The translations under genes and the position numbers were made by a program. From contig CAVZHO010000008.1 in NCBI GenBank assembly GCA_963775085.1, positions 124,001 to 188,000 on the forward strand: a stretch of 64,000 nt of DNA, written 5' to 3'. Positions 37,540-47,462 of this stretch are shown here, piece by piece. Source of the DNA: JAAFIP01 sp963775085. GTDB lineage: Bacteria; Pseudomonadota; Gammaproteobacteria; Burkholderiales; Burkholderiaceae_C. Within the stretch, counting starts at the first letter, position 1; each line of letters opens with the position of its first letter. Below the pieces are notes generated by a model. That model had not been told where the DNA came from, ran no database searches, and worked only from the letters and a program-made list of their open reading frames with translations.

Positions 37540-38988
37540 ATGAACATGACCGCATTGGCACCCCCATCCCCCCCCATCAGCGCCACAACAGCTCGCCCCG
37601 CTGCGGCTGCCTCGCGCCCTTACTCAGGCTTGCAGCCGCTCCCCCGCTCGGACTTGCAACCACAATCTCCATCCCACCAAGGCCTGCAATCGGCCGCGCA
37701 ACTGACCCAGCGCCTACAGCGCACGGGGCAGTGGGGCCCGCACCAAGCTGCGGGACGGCGCTGGTCTATTGGCTGTGTGTCACTCGAAATTACCCAGCGC
37801 TGCAACCTGGATTGCACCCTGTGCTACCTGTCCGAGAGCGCCGAGGCGGTGCGCGATATTCCGCTGGCCGAGCTGTACCGGCGCATCGACGAGATTGCGC
37901 ACACCTATGGGCCCGACACTGATGTGCAGATTTCGGGCGGCGACCCCACGCTGCGCGACCGCGCTGAACTGTCGCAAATCGTGCGCTATGTGCGCCAGCA
38001 GGGGCTGCGTGCCTCGCTGTTTACCAACGGGATTTTGCTAACCCGCGAATGGCTGCAAGTTCTTGTGCAAGATGGCCTGAACGATGTGGCTTTTCACGTC
38101 GACATGACGCAGGAGCGCTCGGGGTATGCCAATGAAGCGCAACTAAACCGCTTGCGCCTGCGCTACATCGACATGGCCCGTGGCCTGCCGCTGTCGGTGA
38201 TTTTTAACACCACCGTCTACGCTGGCAATATGCACGAGCTTGCCTTGGTGGCCGATTTTTTTGTGCAGCACAATGATGTCGTGCGCTTTGCGTCCTTCCA
38301 GCTGGGGGCCGACACCGGGCGTGGCACGGTGGCAGGGCGCGACCCAGTGACCGTGACGCAAGCCAGCGTGTGCCAGGCCATAGAGCAGGGCGCGGGCATT
38401 GCGCTCAATTTTGATGCCTTGCAAGGCGGCCACCGCAGTTGCAACCGCTACGCCATGCTGTTTAGCATTGGCCAGCAGCGCTTTGATGCTTTGTCTGATG
38501 GCCCTTTTGTCGCCCAGGTCATGCGCGACACTGCGGGTGTAGCCCTGCCGCGCGACCAGGGCCTGCGCGGGGCTTGGGCCTTGGCCCGCATGGCATTGAG
38601 GCAGCCCCAGCTATGGCGCGGCTTTGCCCGCCACACCCTGCGCATGCTGTGGCAATCGCGCAGCCAATGGTTTGTGGGGAGGCAGGTGGTACCGCCGGTT
38701 CGCAAAATATCGTTCTTTACCCATAACTTTATGGATGCCTGCGACCTGGACCCCGAGCGGATTGATGCCTGTGTGTTTATGGCCGCCACCGCGCAAGGGC
38801 CCATGTCTATGTGCGCCTACAACGCCGAACGCGAAAGCATATTGCGCAAACCCATCGTGTTAGCCACTGGCGAAACCTGGCAGCCCCTGGCGTTAGCGCC
38901 TGACCAGCACGGCGAGGTACGCATTCCCCTCAAATGGCTCAAAGGCAAACCGCGTGAGGCAGCCCTCCTTGAGCGCAATTTACTATAG
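37540..38988 (+). CDS. Radical SAM protein of unknown function
   Basis: 482 residues. A Pro/Gln-rich N-terminal ~70 residues precede the radical SAM domain. The cluster motif is CNLDCTLC in LEITQRCNLDCTLCYLS. QISGGDPTLRD and LFTNGILL are the GGE-like and substrate-side motifs seen in the MJ0619/tetraether-synthase-like branch. There is a C-terminal cysteine-containing extension (SFFTHNFMDACDLDPERIDAC and MSMCAYNAERE) that may hold an auxiliary cluster. A DUF547 lipoprotein gene follows by 45 nt. It diverges from imuA. The substrate is unknown. Confidence 0.85.
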   Translation: MNMTALAPPSPPISATTARPAAAASRPYSGLQPLPRSDLQPQSPSHQGLQSAAQLTQRLQRTGQWGPHQAAGRRWSIGCVSLEITQRCNLDCTLCYLSESAEAVRDIPLAELYRRIDEIAHTYGPDTDVQISGGDPTLRDRAELSQIVRYVRQQGLRASLFTNGILLTREWLQVLVQDGLNDVAFHVDMTQERSGYANEAQLNRLRLRYIDMARGLPLSVIFNTTVYAGNMHELALVADFFVQHNDVVRFASFQLGADTGRGTVAGRDPVTVTQASVCQAIEQGAGIALNFDALQGGHRSCNRYAMLFSIGQQRFDALSDGPFVAQVMRDTAGVALPRDQGLRGAWALARMALRQPQLWRGFARHTLRMLWQSRSQWFVGRQVVPPVRKISFFTHNFMDACDLDPERIDACVFMAATAQGPMSMCAYNAERESILRKPIVLATGETWQPLALAPDQHGEVRIPLKWLKGKPREAALLERNLL

Positions 38989-39033
38989 CCAGTCTCCCCC
39001 AGTCCCCGCACCCAACACCACCGAGCCACTTTC

Positions 39034-39960
39034 ATGACCTCAATGCAACTGCACTCCATGTTGGTTAGCACATTCCAATCCCATTGTCGTGCTATCCATT
39101 TCGTCCCCTTGCTGCGGGTCTCTCACTTGATAGCGCGTGATGCACAGCAGCCTCTTTGGCACCGCCTGCCTGGGCTCAGACTGGCACTGGCGGCCCTGTT
39201 CCTCACCGTGCTCAGTGCCTGCAGTACCGTCGTTAGAGTCGGTGGCCCGCCCGAGCAACCCTTGCCCATTGCGCAAGCAGAGCAGGGCTACACGCGTGTG
39301 CTGCAAGCCCATGTCAACACCCAGGGCGAAGTGAATTTTGCCGCTTTGCGGGCCGATAACAGCGCCAGCGGCCTGCGCGCCCTGGAGCGCTATGTGCAGG
39401 CTATTGCCAACACACCGCTCAATGTCGCGCCCACCCCGCAGGCCCGGCTGGCCCACATGATTAACGCCTACAACGCGCTGTCCATGTACAACGTGATCGC
39501 CTCGGGCCTACCTGCCAGCCACGCGGGCTTTGCCAAGGTACAATTTTTTCTGTTGCGCAAATTCGACATTGCAGGCGAGCCCACCTCGCTGTACGCTTTT
39601 GAGAACGACACGATCCGCAAGTTGGGCGAGCCGCGTATCCACTTTGCATTAAATTGCTCTGCCGTATCGTGCCCCGTGCTGCCCAGAATGCCCTTTACCG
39701 CAGACAACCTGGAGCAAGAGCTAGAGCGTGAAACCCGCAGCTTCTTTTCCAAAGAAAGTAATTTGCGCATAGACCACATTAAGCGCACCGTGTGGTTCAA
39801 CGAGATTTTGAAGTTTTATACCGAAGACTTCGTCCCGTCACCCGCGCCCAACCTCATCGCCTATGCACAGCGTTACAGCGCACAGCCAATTCCCACCGAC
39901 TACCAAGTTGCCTTCACGCCGTACGACTGGACGGTGGCAAACAGCCAGAGAAAACGGTGA
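39034..39960 (+). CDS. DUF547 lipoprotein
   Basis: 308 residues. The DUF547 domain occupies about residues 100-280: NFAALRADNSASGLRALERY, AHMINAYNALSMYNVI, IRKLGEPRIHFALNCSAVSCP. A lipobox LTVLSAC occurs at about residue 65, so the first ~40 residues before the hydrophobic segment may not be translated and the real start may be later (TTG near 39127). DUF547 proteins are glutaredoxin-associated or lipid-related in some genomes; function unknown. Probably co-transcribed with the radical SAM gene. Confidence 0.8.
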   Translation: MTSMQLHSMLVSTFQSHCRAIHFVPLLRVSHLIARDAQQPLWHRLPGLRLALAALFLTVLSACSTVVRVGGPPEQPLPIAQAEQGYTRVLQAHVNTQGEVNFAALRADNSASGLRALERYVQAIANTPLNVAPTPQARLAHMINAYNALSMYNVIASGLPASHAGFAKVQFFLLRKFDIAGEPTSLYAFENDTIRKLGEPRIHFALNCSAVSCPVLPRMPFTADNLEQELERETRSFFSKESNLRIDHIKRTVWFNEILKFYTEDFVPSPAPNLIAYAQRYSAQPIPTDYQVAFTPYDWTVANSQRKR

Positions 39961-39963
39961 TAT

Positions 39964-40005
39964 ATGCCTTTAGACCAATAAAAAATTGCGTAAACAGCTG
40001 CAAAA
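39964..40005 (-). repeat. Dispersed repeat family A, variant core
   Basis: On the minus strand: ATTTTGCAGCTGTTTACG, CAATTTTTTATTGGTCTAAAG; same AT-type core as the copy at 31829. Confidence 0.65.
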
Positions 40006-40034
40006 TTAATAGCCTCTGCCAACGCAATCAGCGC

Positions 40035-40793
40035 CTAGCCACGCCCCACAAACGGCATATTGGTCGCCATCACGGTGTGGAACAGCACGTTGGCCTCCAG
40101 CGGCAGGCTGGCCATGTACAGCACCGACTGGCCGACAATGTTCACGTCCATCAGCGGCTCTATGGCCACTACGCCGTTGGCTTGTAGCACGCCAGTGGCC
40201 ATGCGGGCGGCCATCTCGGTGGCGGCGTTGCCAATGTCTACCTGGCCCACGGCAATATGGTACTTGCGGCCGTCTAGCGATGCAGTCTTGGTCAGGCCCG
40301 TCACAGCGTGCTTGGTGGCGGTGTAGGCAATCGAGTTGGGGCGCGGCGCGTGGGCCGAGATCGAGCCGTTGTTGATGATGCGCCCGCCCTGCGGGGTTTG
40401 CGCCTTCATGGTGCGAAAAGCCTGCTGGATGCACAAAAACATGCCGGTGAGGTTGGTGTTGACCACGTTGTTCCACACGCTCAGCTCCAGGTCTTCCAGC
40501 GGGGTGCTGAGAGCGCTGATACCGGCGTTGTTAAACAGCAGGTCGACGCGGCCAAAACGCTTTACCGTGGCGGCAAACAGGGCGGTGACGGAGGCGGCAT
40601 CGGTCACGTCGGTGGGCACGACGAAGGCGTTGGCGCTCTGCGCGCTGGCTTTGGCGGTCTCGTTGAGTTTGTCGGCCGTGCGGCCTGCCAAAACGACTTG
40701 CCAGCCTGCGCCCAGCAGGGCCAGGGCAGTGGCTTTGCCGACGCCGGAGCCTGCGCCGGTGACGATAGCGGTTTGGGGAGGGGTGGTGGTCAT
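40035..40793 (-). CDS. Short-chain dehydrogenase/reductase
   Basis: 252 residues, classical SDR. NAD(P) motif [25 protein letters not shown], the catalytic Ser in [15 protein letters not shown] and the YTATK (Tyr/Lys) are all present. The arginine in [10 protein letters not shown] suggests NADP. The C-terminus has [13 protein letters not shown]. The substrate is unknown. It is on the same strand as the LysR gene 114 nt upstream and next to the aromatic cluster. Confidence 0.92.
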   Translation of the reverse strand: MTTTPPQTAIVTGAGSGVGKATALALLGAGWQVVLAGRTADKLNETAKASAQSANAFVVPTDVTDAASVTALFAATVKRFGRVDLLFNNAGISALSTPLEDLELSVWNNVVNTNLTGMFLCIQQAFRTMKAQTPQGGRIINNGSISAHAPRPNSIAYTATKHAVTGLTKTASLDGRKYHIAVGQVDIGNAATEMAARMATGVLQANGVVAIEPLMDVNIVGQSVLYMASLPLEANVLFHTVMATNMPFVGRG

Positions 40794-40841
40794 GGGGTGT
40801 CCTTGTTGAGTAATAAAAGTGAGTTTTAAGGATTAAATCAG

Positions 40842-40884
40842 GTCGTAGTCCGCGTCTACAGGACGTAAGCAGCTATTAAATTTA
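40842..40884 (-). repeat. Dispersed repeat family A
   Basis: On the minus strand: TAAATTTAATAGCTGCTTACG then TCCTGTAGACGCGGACTACGAC; fills the gap between the LysR and SDR genes. Confidence 0.85.
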
Positions 40885-40907
40885 TAGTATCAAATAGGCG
40901 ATGAACA

Positions 40908-41804
40908 TTAAAAATACTTCTTCACCAGCTCGCCAATCAGCGCTTGCACGGCCCGCTGCGTAAGTGTAGCCGGGCGCTGGGCGCTGGTGGCCAGGCTCAG
41001 GCGGCTGCGCAGGCCCTCAATGGGGCGCATGCTGTAGCGCTCGGGGTGGGCGGCAGTGCGCACGGCGTTGGCGGGCAGGATGGCGGCGCCTGCGTTGTCG
41101 GCCACCAGGTCCAGCATCGCGGCGACGCCGTCGATCTCCAGCGCGATGGAGGCGCGCTGGCCTGCGGCGCTCAGCTCGGTTTCTACAAGCGTGCGCAAAG
41201 CGTTGGGCCGGGTGGGAATGATGAGGGGCACGGCAGCCAGCTCGTGCAGGCTGATGGCTTTGCTGGTTTTGCTAGTCTTGTTGCGCAGGCTCTCGTGTTG
41301 CACCAGCACCAGGTCTTCTTGCAGCAGCTCGGTCAGCACCATATCGGGCGCGGGCAGGGGGTTGTACAGCAGGGCGATATCCAGCCGCCCGACGGTGAGC
41401 GACTCGTGCATGGCCACCGACAGGCCCTCGCTGATCGACAGCGAGGCCTCGGGCATGCGCTGCTGGAAGGCGCGAATCAGGGGCACCGTCAGCACCTTGG
41501 CCACGCTGGTGGGCATGCCCACGGCCACGCGGCCCGCCAGCGCGCCGCGCACGCGACCCAGGTCTTCACGCGCGCGCTCTACCTGGTGCAAGATGCCGCG
41601 CCCGTGCTCCAGCAGGGTTTTGCCCGCCTCGGTGGGCGTTGCGCCGCGCCCGTTGCGCACCAGCAGGTTTTGCCGCAGCTCAACTTCGAGCAGGCGCACC
41701 TGGCGGCTCAGCGCGGGCTGGGCGATGCCTAGCAGCGCCGAGGCGCGGGTAAAGCTGCCCAGCTCGGCCACGCGTACGAAATATTCGATCTGTTTGAGAT
41801 CCAT
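40908..41804 (-). CDS. LysR-family transcriptional regulator
   Basis: 298 residues. The winged HTH is at the N-terminus (MDLKQIEYFVRVAELGSFTR, ASALLGIAQPALSRQVRLLE), the effector-binding domain follows from about residue 90. It diverges from the solute-binding protein that opens the protocatechuate cluster, with 133 nt between, so it probably regulates that cluster, as LysR proteins do for lig/pmd genes in other bacteria. Confidence 0.92.
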   Translation of the reverse strand: MDLKQIEYFVRVAELGSFTRASALLGIAQPALSRQVRLLEVELRQNLLVRNGRGATPTEAGKTLLEHGRGILHQVERAREDLGRVRGALAGRVAVGMPTSVAKVLTVPLIRAFQQRMPEASLSISEGLSVAMHESLTVGRLDIALLYNPLPAPDMVLTELLQEDLVLVQHESLRNKTSKTSKAISLHELAAVPLIIPTRPNALRTLVETELSAAGQRASIALEIDGVAAMLDLVADNAGAAILPANAVRTAAHPERYSMRPIEGLRSRLSLATSAQRPATLTQRAVQALIGELVKKYF

Positions 41805-41937
41805 GGCACCAGTTTATCGGCATAGCTATAGGTCAGCTATACGTATTTGTTCTAGTAGCTAGGGGCGCTTTAGATTCAAGTCTTGCTTGCTAGAGCGGAC
41901 AATAGTGCCATGAAGACTTTGATTGGTTGATTGTTTT

Positions 41938-42645
41938 ATGCCCATTACTACCAGCCCACTGCGGGGTATCTCCTCCATGGCGACCAAGGCGCTGCTGGCC
42001 AAGCTGTGCGCTGCGTATGCTGCACACGCCTCGCAAGCCATTGAGATCGAGTCGGTGGGCGGGGTAGACGCCGCCAAGCGCGTGCAGGCCGGCGAGGCGC
42101 TGGACATGGTGCTGCTGGCCAGTGACGCGATTGAGCGCTTGATTGCCTCGGGCCATGTCATGCCGGGCAGCCGGGTGGACTGGGTGCAGTCCCCCGTGGC
42201 AGTCGCCGTGCCTGCCACCGCCACATTGCCCGACATCAGCACGCCTGCTGCCTTGAAACAAGCCTTGCTGGCCGCGCCCAGCATCAGCTATTCCACCGGG
42301 CCCAGTGGCAACTATTTGGCCAAGCTGTTTGAGCAATGGGGCATTGCACAGGCCATGCAAGCCAAACTCATCGTGCCGCCACCGGGGCAGCCCGTGGGCA
42401 GCAAGGTGGCCAGCGGGCAGGTGGCGCTGGGGTTTCAGCAGCTGAGCGAAATGCTGGGCGTGCCAGGCATCACGGTGGTGGGCAACTTGCCCGAGGGTGC
42501 TGCGTTTATCACCACGTTTTCGGCTGGCATTCCTGTGGGCGTTGCGCCCGAGCGTGTCCAAGCGGTGCAGGCATTTTTAAATTTCTTGAATGCCACTGAA
42601 ACGGCCGCCACAAAAATAGCGCAGGGCATGAGCCCGCTCCTCTAA
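41938..42645 (+). CDS. ModA-like solute-binding-domain protein without signal peptide
   Basis: 235 residues, PBP type 2 fold of the ModA/aromatic-cluster kind: SVGGVDAAKRVQAGEALDMV, LLASDAIERLIASGHV, ISYSTGPSGNYLAKLFEQWG, LGFQQLSEM and SPLL at the end. No signal peptide is seen from ATG 41938 or from the GTG/ATG five codons earlier, so it should be cytoplasmic and may be a ligand sensor instead of a transport receptor. It is the first gene after the LysR regulator. Confidence 0.8.
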   Translation: MPITTSPLRGISSMATKALLAKLCAAYAAHASQAIEIESVGGVDAAKRVQAGEALDMVLLASDAIERLIASGHVMPGSRVDWVQSPVAVAVPATATLPDISTPAALKQALLAAPSISYSTGPSGNYLAKLFEQWGIAQAMQAKLIVPPPGQPVGSKVASGQVALGFQQLSEMLGVPGITVVGNLPEGAAFITTFSAGIPVGVAPERVQAVQAFLNFLNATETAATKIAQGMSPLL

Positions 42646-42709
42646 ACGGTTTTTTTCTACTTGCTTTTCTCGTCCATCTACTGAGTCATTACCTCCCTAA
42701 GCACACACC

Positions 42710-43756
42710 ATGAGCCAAACCAAACCTCTCATCATCGACTGCCACGGTCACTACACGACGGCACCCAAGGCGCTGGAGACCTGGCGCAACGCGCAAATCG
42801 CGGGCATCAAAGACCCGGCCATGATGCCCAAAGTGGCTGACCTGAAGATCAGCGACGACGAGCTGCGCGAGAGCATCGAACTCAACCAGCTGCGATTGAT
42901 GAAAGAACGCGGCTCGGACTTGACCATCTTCTCCCCCCGCGCCTCTTTTATGGCGCACCACATTGGCGACTTCAATGTCTCCAGCACCTGGGCGGCGATC
43001 TGCAACGAGCTTTGCTACCGCGTATCGCAATTGTTCCCCGACCACTTCGTCCCTGTGGCCATGCTGCCCCAGTCGCCCGGCGTTGATCCGAAAACCTGCA
43101 TCCCCGAGCTGGTGAAATGCGTGGAGCAATACGGCAACGTCGGCATTAACCTCAACCCTGACCCCTCCGGCGGCCACTGGACATCGCCGCCACTATCCGA
43201 CAAGCACTGGTACCCGATCTACGAAAAGATGGTGGAGTACGACATCCCCGCCATGGTCCATGTGTCAACCAGTTGCAATAGCTGTTTCCACACCACGGGT
43301 GCGCATTATTTGAACGCTGACACCACGGCCTTCATGCAGTGCCTCACCAGCGATTTGTTCAAAGAATTTCCCACGCTGAAGTTTTTAATCCCCCACGGCG
43401 GCGGCGCGGTGCCCTACCACTGGGGACGCTTCCGAGGTCTTGCACAAGAATTGAAGAAGCCGCTGCTCAAAGACCACTTGCTCAACAACATTTTCTTTGA
43501 CACCTGCGTCTACCACCAGCCCGGTATCGACCTGCTGACCAAGGTCATTCCGGTTGACAACATTTTATTTGCCAGCGAGATGATCGGTGCCGTGCGCGGC
43601 ATTGACCCCGAGACCGGCCACTACTACGACGACACCAAGCGCTATATCGAATCATCGACGCAACTGAACGCACAGCAAAAGTACCAGATCTACGAAGGCA
43701 ACACGCGCCGCGTGTTCCCGCGCCTGGATAAAGCATTATTGAAAAAAGGAATCTGA
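42710..43756 (+). CDS. pmdE: 4-Oxalomesaconate hydratase (LigJ/PmdE type)
   Basis: Amidohydrolase-superfamily enzyme of 348 residues that hydrates 4-oxalomesaconate to 4-carboxy-4-hydroxy-2-oxoadipate in the protocatechuate 4,5-cleavage path. The metal motif CHGHYTT is near the N-terminus, with [29 protein letters not shown] and [19 protein letters not shown] following. The last conserved segment ([16 protein letters not shown]) is complete. Its stop is one base before the aldolase start, so the two genes are coupled. Confidence 0.93.
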   Translation: MSQTKPLIIDCHGHYTTAPKALETWRNAQIAGIKDPAMMPKVADLKISDDELRESIELNQLRLMKERGSDLTIFSPRASFMAHHIGDFNVSSTWAAICNELCYRVSQLFPDHFVPVAMLPQSPGVDPKTCIPELVKCVEQYGNVGINLNPDPSGGHWTSPPLSDKHWYPIYEKMVEYDIPAMVHVSTSCNSCFHTTGAHYLNADTTAFMQCLTSDLFKEFPTLKFLIPHGGGAVPYHWGRFRGLAQELKKPLLKDHLLNNIFFDTCVYHQPGIDLLTKVIPVDNILFASEMIGAVRGIDPETGHYYDDTKRYIESSTQLNAQQKYQIYEGNTRRVFPRLDKALLKKGI

Positions 43757-43757
43757 C

Positions 43758-44441
43758 ATGACCACCCTCGGCATCGTTAAACGCAACATTACCCGTGCTA
43801 ATAAAGCAGCGGTCGACAAACTCAGCAAATTCGGCGTAGCCACCATCCACGAAGCGCAAGGCCGCGTCGGGCTGATGAAGCCCTATCTGCGCCCCATTTA
43901 CACCGGCGCGCGCACCTGCGGCACGGCCGTTACCGTGCTGACGCACCCTGGTGACAACTGGATGCTGCACGTGGTGGCCGAGCAGATCCAGCCAGGCGAC
44001 GTAGTGGTGCTGGCCTGCACCTCGGAGAACAACGACGGCATGTTTGGTGACCTGCTGGCCACCTCCTTCATTGCACGCGGCTGCGTGGGCCTGGTTAGCG
44101 ACACGGGCGTGCGTGACATCAAAGACCTCACCACCATGAACTTCCCGGTGTTCTCGCGCGCCATCCACGCCAAGGGCACCATCAAGTCCACCCTGGGCTC
44201 GGTCAACATCCCGGTGGTGTGCGCAGGCGTCAACGTGAACCCCGGTGATGTGGTGATCGCTGATGACGATGGCGTAGTGGTGGTGCCTGCAGCGGACGCT
44301 CAAAAAGTAGCCGATGCCGCCGAAGCCCGCGAGGCACTAGAAGCCGATAAACGCGCCAAGCTGGCCGCTGGCGTGCTGGGCCTGGACATGTACAACATGC
44401 GTGAACCACTGGCCAAGGCGGGACTGAAGTATGTTGACTAA
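43758..44441 (+). CDS. pmdF: 4-Carboxy-4-hydroxy-2-oxoadipate aldolase (LigK/PmdF type)
   Basis: 227 residues. Class II aldolase with an RraA-like fold; splits 4-carboxy-4-hydroxy-2-oxoadipate to pyruvate and oxaloacetate. Family segments: [66 protein letters not shown] and [10 protein letters not shown], with [19 protein letters not shown] near the end. It overlaps the following solute-binding gene by 11 nt. Confidence 0.94.
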   Translation: MTTLGIVKRNITRANKAAVDKLSKFGVATIHEAQGRVGLMKPYLRPIYTGARTCGTAVTVLTHPGDNWMLHVVAEQIQPGDVVVLACTSENNDGMFGDLLATSFIARGCVGLVSDTGVRDIKDLTTMNFPVFSRAIHAKGTIKSTLGSVNIPVVCAGVNVNPGDVVIADDDGVVVVPAADAQKVADAAEAREALEADKRAKLAAGVLGLDMYNMREPLAKAGLKYVD

Positions 44442-45228
44442 ACGTTTATTTCTTCATGCTGCGCTGGCGCTTTCTGCAGTGCTCGCAGGCTGCGCCAGCA
44501 CCGCACCTGCACTCGACCCACAGGTACGCAATGCCTTGGCCCCCACGGGCACGTTGCGTGTGGGCGTGTACCCCGGCAGTCCCACCTCTCTCGTGCGCGA
44601 TGCCAAAGGCGAGAGGGCGGGTGTGGCGCTGGACTTGGGCAACGCTTTGGGCAAACAGCTGGGCGTGCCGGTGCAGGTCGTAGAGTTTGCCCGCCTGGCC
44701 TTGGTGCTGGATGCCCTGAAGGCAGGGAAGATTGACTTTACCTTCACCAATGCCACGCCCGTGCGCGCCAAGGATGTGGACTTTACGCCCGCCTTGGTGC
44801 AACTGGAGTTGGGCTACTTGGTGCCTGCGGGCTCGGCAATTTGGAAGCCCGAAGATGTGGACAAGAGTGGCGTGCGTGTGGGTGTCAGCCAGGGCAGCTC
44901 GTCGCAGGGCGTGCTGTCGCAGACCTACAAGAGCGCTACGTTAGTGCCCGCTGCGTCCATCAACCAGGCGCAAGAGATGCTGTTGTCGCGCAAGGTGGAT
45001 GCCTTTGCCACCAACAAAGCTATCTTGTTTGAAATGCTGGATGGCCTGCCCAACCACCGCATACTGGGTGGCCGTTGGGGCCTGGAGAACCTGGCCATCG
45101 CCGTGCCGCAGGGCCGTAGCGTGGCCATGCCCTACCTGCAGCAGTTTGCCCAGCAGGTACGCAGTAATGGCGTGTTGCAGGCGGCAGTCAACCGTGCGGG
45201 TTTGCGTGGTACAGCGCAGGCGCAATAG
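44431..45228 (+). CDS. Amino-acid-type solute-binding lipoprotein (SBP_bac_3)
   Basis: 265 residues. Signal peptide with lipobox ([10 protein letters not shown]), then the ABC-type receptor fold: [53 protein letters not shown] and [20 protein letters not shown]. No ABC permease or ATPase genes are near. Its start lies inside pmdF. It may collect aromatic acids or their breakdown products at the membrane. Confidence 0.85.
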   Translation: MLTKRLFLHAALALSAVLAGCASTAPALDPQVRNALAPTGTLRVGVYPGSPTSLVRDAKGERAGVALDLGNALGKQLGVPVQVVEFARLALVLDALKAGKIDFTFTNATPVRAKDVDFTPALVQLELGYLVPAGSAIWKPEDVDKSGVRVGVSQGSSSQGVLSQTYKSATLVPAASINQAQEMLLSRKVDAFATNKAILFEMLDGLPNHRILGGRWGLENLAIAVPQGRSVAMPYLQQFAQQVRSNGVLQAAVNRAGLRGTAQAQ

Positions 45229-45260
45229 CTTGGTGTTTTAAATTTAAGAGAATCCTACCT

Positions 45261-46247
45261 ATGACATCATTTCGTCTCGTTACCCGGCGCGTGAGCCTGC
45301 TTGCCGCGCTTGCTACAGCCGCGGCATTTGCATTGCCAGTCGCCGCGCAGCAATATCCCGCCAAACCCGTCAAAATTGTCGTCGGCTACGCAGCCGGTGG
45401 CGCAGTAGACATCGTGGCGCGCACCGTTGGCCAAAGCCTGGCCACCAGCTTGGGCCAGCCCTTTATCGTAGAGAACAAACCCGGTGCGGGAACCAATATC
45501 GCAGTGAAAGCCGTGATCGATGCCGCGCCCGATGGCTACACCTTGATGCTGGCAGCCAATGCCCTTGCGGCCAACATGGCGCTGTACCAGCCCGCACCGT
45601 TTGACGCCGAGCGCGACTTGGTGCCCATATCGTTGGTAGGCCGTGTGCCTGTGGTGATTGCAGCAAACCCGGCCGTGACCTACAGCACCATAGCCAAGCT
45701 GATCGAGGCGGCCAAGGCCAAGCCCGGTGGCATTGCCTTTGCCAGCCCCGGCAACGGCTCTACCCCGCACATGGCGATCGAACTGTTTGCCCACGCTGCG
45801 GGCATGAGCTTGCAGCACATCCCTTATCGGGGCGGCTCGCAGGCTATCACCGATGTGATCGGTGGTCAGGTGCCCTTGGTCGCGGTCAACGCGCTGGAGG
45901 CCCTGCCGCATTTCAAGAGCGGCAAGCTCAAAGTGCTGGCCGTGCTCAGCCCCAACCGCTCCAGCATCTTCCCTGATGTGCCGACCATTGCCGAGTCAGG
46001 CTACGCAGGCTTTGAGGCCTCGGTCTGGTACGGCTTTGTCGCCCCTGTGGCCACTCCCAAACCCATCGTCGCGCGCCTGCATGCCGAGGTGCAAAAAGCC
46101 CTGCAAACCCCTGAAGTACGCGAGCGCATGACAGCGGTGGGTGGCGAGGTGGTGCCCGGTAGCAGCGAGCAGTTTAGCGCGCTCTTGCGCTCCGAGCGGG
46201 TGCGCTACGAGAAGTTGGTGCGCGACGCGAATATCAAGCCTGACTGA
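45261..46247 (+). CDS. Bug/TctC-family periplasmic solute-binding protein
   Basis: 328 residues with signal peptide (LLAALATAAAFALPVAAQQ). Bug signatures: YPAKPVKIVVGYAAGGAVDI, VENKPGAGTNIAVKAV, GYTLMLAANALAANM, LQHIPYRGGSQAITDVIGGQ and IFPDVPTIAESGYAGFEA. Known relatives bind aromatic or dicarboxylates (e.g. terephthalate receptor TphC, protocatechuate-linked Bug proteins). The place within the pmd genes suggests protocatechuate or a similar ligand. Transporter membrane parts are not in the window. Confidence 0.92.
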   Translation: MTSFRLVTRRVSLLAALATAAAFALPVAAQQYPAKPVKIVVGYAAGGAVDIVARTVGQSLATSLGQPFIVENKPGAGTNIAVKAVIDAAPDGYTLMLAANALAANMALYQPAPFDAERDLVPISLVGRVPVVIAANPAVTYSTIAKLIEAAKAKPGGIAFASPGNGSTPHMAIELFAHAAGMSLQHIPYRGGSQAITDVIGGQVPLVAVNALEALPHFKSGKLKVLAVLSPNRSSIFPDVPTIAESGYAGFEASVWYGFVAPVATPKPIVARLHAEVQKALQTPEVRERMTAVGGEVVPGSSEQFSALLRSERVRYEKLVRDANIKPD

Positions 46248-46540
46248 CATTCCAGGTCAGTTGCAGCTTATTGACGTTTCTTTCAATGACTATTTGCGAT
46301 TTCTCGTTCATGCTTCGCTTGGCTAGCCCTGGTCTTGTACGGGATCAGGCCGACGGCGCACTTAGCTCCGCGGCTGTCCTCCGTGGCGGCTTATGGCCGC
46401 CGACTCCCCCTTTATGCCGCTGCGCAGTCCACACCAAGCGCCGGAGCGGGCACAGTCCAGGAGTCGATCCCCTCGCCTGGATACAAAAGCAAGATCGTAG
46501 ACCAATTCATTCTTCAACAGACCATTAGAAAACGAAAACC
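46248..46540. other. Intergenic region, 293 nt, with degenerate GC-rich palindromes
   Basis: No convincing gene. Short inverted repeats occur: GGCGGC/GCCGCC around 46384-46400 and CCAGG/CCTGG around 46458-46481. The composition resembles remnants of the family B palindromic element. It interrupts the pmd gene set upstream of pmdD. Confidence 0.45.
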
Positions 46541-47449
46541 ATGCAATTCACCAAAACCCCCGGCTGGCTCGACTGGTACACCGGCCCCAGCAAACCCACC
46601 TTCAAACTCCCCGCAGGCGCAGTAGACGCGCACTGCCATGTGTTTGGCCCCAGTAGCAAGTTTCCTTACGCACCCGAGCGCAAATACACGCCTTGCGATG
46701 CCAGTAAAGAGCAGCTCTTTGCCCTGCGTGACCACTTGGGATTTGATAAAAACGTCATCGTGCAAGCCACCTGCCACGGCAGCGACAACCGTGCCTTGGT
46801 CGATGCGCTCAACGCATCCAACAACAAAGCACGCGGCGTAGCCACGGTCAGCCGCGATGTGACGGATGCGGAGTTGCAATCCCTGCACGCAGCCGGCGTG
46901 CGGGGCACGCGTTTTAACTTTGTCAAGCGCCTGGCCGACTTCACCCCGCGCGAGGTACTGCTGGAGATCGCCAACCGCATCGCCCCGCTGGGCTGGCATG
47001 TGGTGATTTATTTTGAAGCGGTGGATTTGCCCGAGTTGTACGACTTTTTCACCACACTGCCCACCACCGTGGTGGTCGACCACATGGGCCGCCCCGACAC
47101 GACCAAGCCGGTGGACGGCCCGGAGTTTGCGCTGTTTCTGAAGATGATGCGTGAGCACACCAACATCTGGAGCAAGGTGACTTGCCCAGAGCGTTTAAGC
47201 ACCACCGGCCCTGCCGCACTGAATGGCGAACAGCGCGCCTACCAGGACGTAGTCCCTTTTGCTAAAAAACTGGTGGAAAGCTTCCCTGACCGTGTGCTCT
47301 GGGGCACCGATTGGCCCCACCCCAACCTGAAAAACCATATGCCCGATGATGGTTTGCTGGTGGACTTCATTCCACAGATCGCCACGACCAAAGAGTTGCA
47401 ACAAAAACTGTTAGTGGATAATCCCATGAAACTCTATTGGCATACTTGA
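46541..47449 (+). CDS. pmdD: 2-Pyrone-4,6-dicarboxylate hydrolase (LigI/PmdD type)
   Basis: 302 residues, amidohydrolase superfamily; opens 2-pyrone-4,6-dicarboxylate (PDC) to 4-oxalomesaconate without needing a tightly bound metal. Seen are VDAHCHVFGPSSKFPYAPER, VIVQATCHGSDNRALVDAL, VVVDHMGRPDTTKPVDGPE and RVLWGTDWPHPNLKNHMPDD with the catalytic Asp. It is followed by the ATPase/PIN insert and then pmdAB. Confidence 0.94.
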   Translation: MQFTKTPGWLDWYTGPSKPTFKLPAGAVDAHCHVFGPSSKFPYAPERKYTPCDASKEQLFALRDHLGFDKNVIVQATCHGSDNRALVDALNASNNKARGVATVSRDVTDAELQSLHAAGVRGTRFNFVKRLADFTPREVLLEIANRIAPLGWHVVIYFEAVDLPELYDFFTTLPTTVVVDHMGRPDTTKPVDGPEFALFLKMMREHTNIWSKVTCPERLSTTGPAALNGEQRAYQDVVPFAKKLVESFPDRVLWGTDWPHPNLKNHMPDDGLLVDFIPQIATTKELQQKLLVDNPMKLYWHT

Positions 47450-47462
47450 AATCGGTGTCGAA

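Noticed and set aside
40035..40793. SDR gene as part of the protocatechuate pathway
   Set aside because: No SDR step exists in the 4,5-cleavage route and it is on the opposite strand behind the LysR gene; left as unassigned.
46248..46540. Short open frames (e.g. 46335-46625) before pmdD
   Set aside because: No ribosome-binding site, no domain, Pro/Ser-rich low-complexity translation; partly overlaps pmdD.
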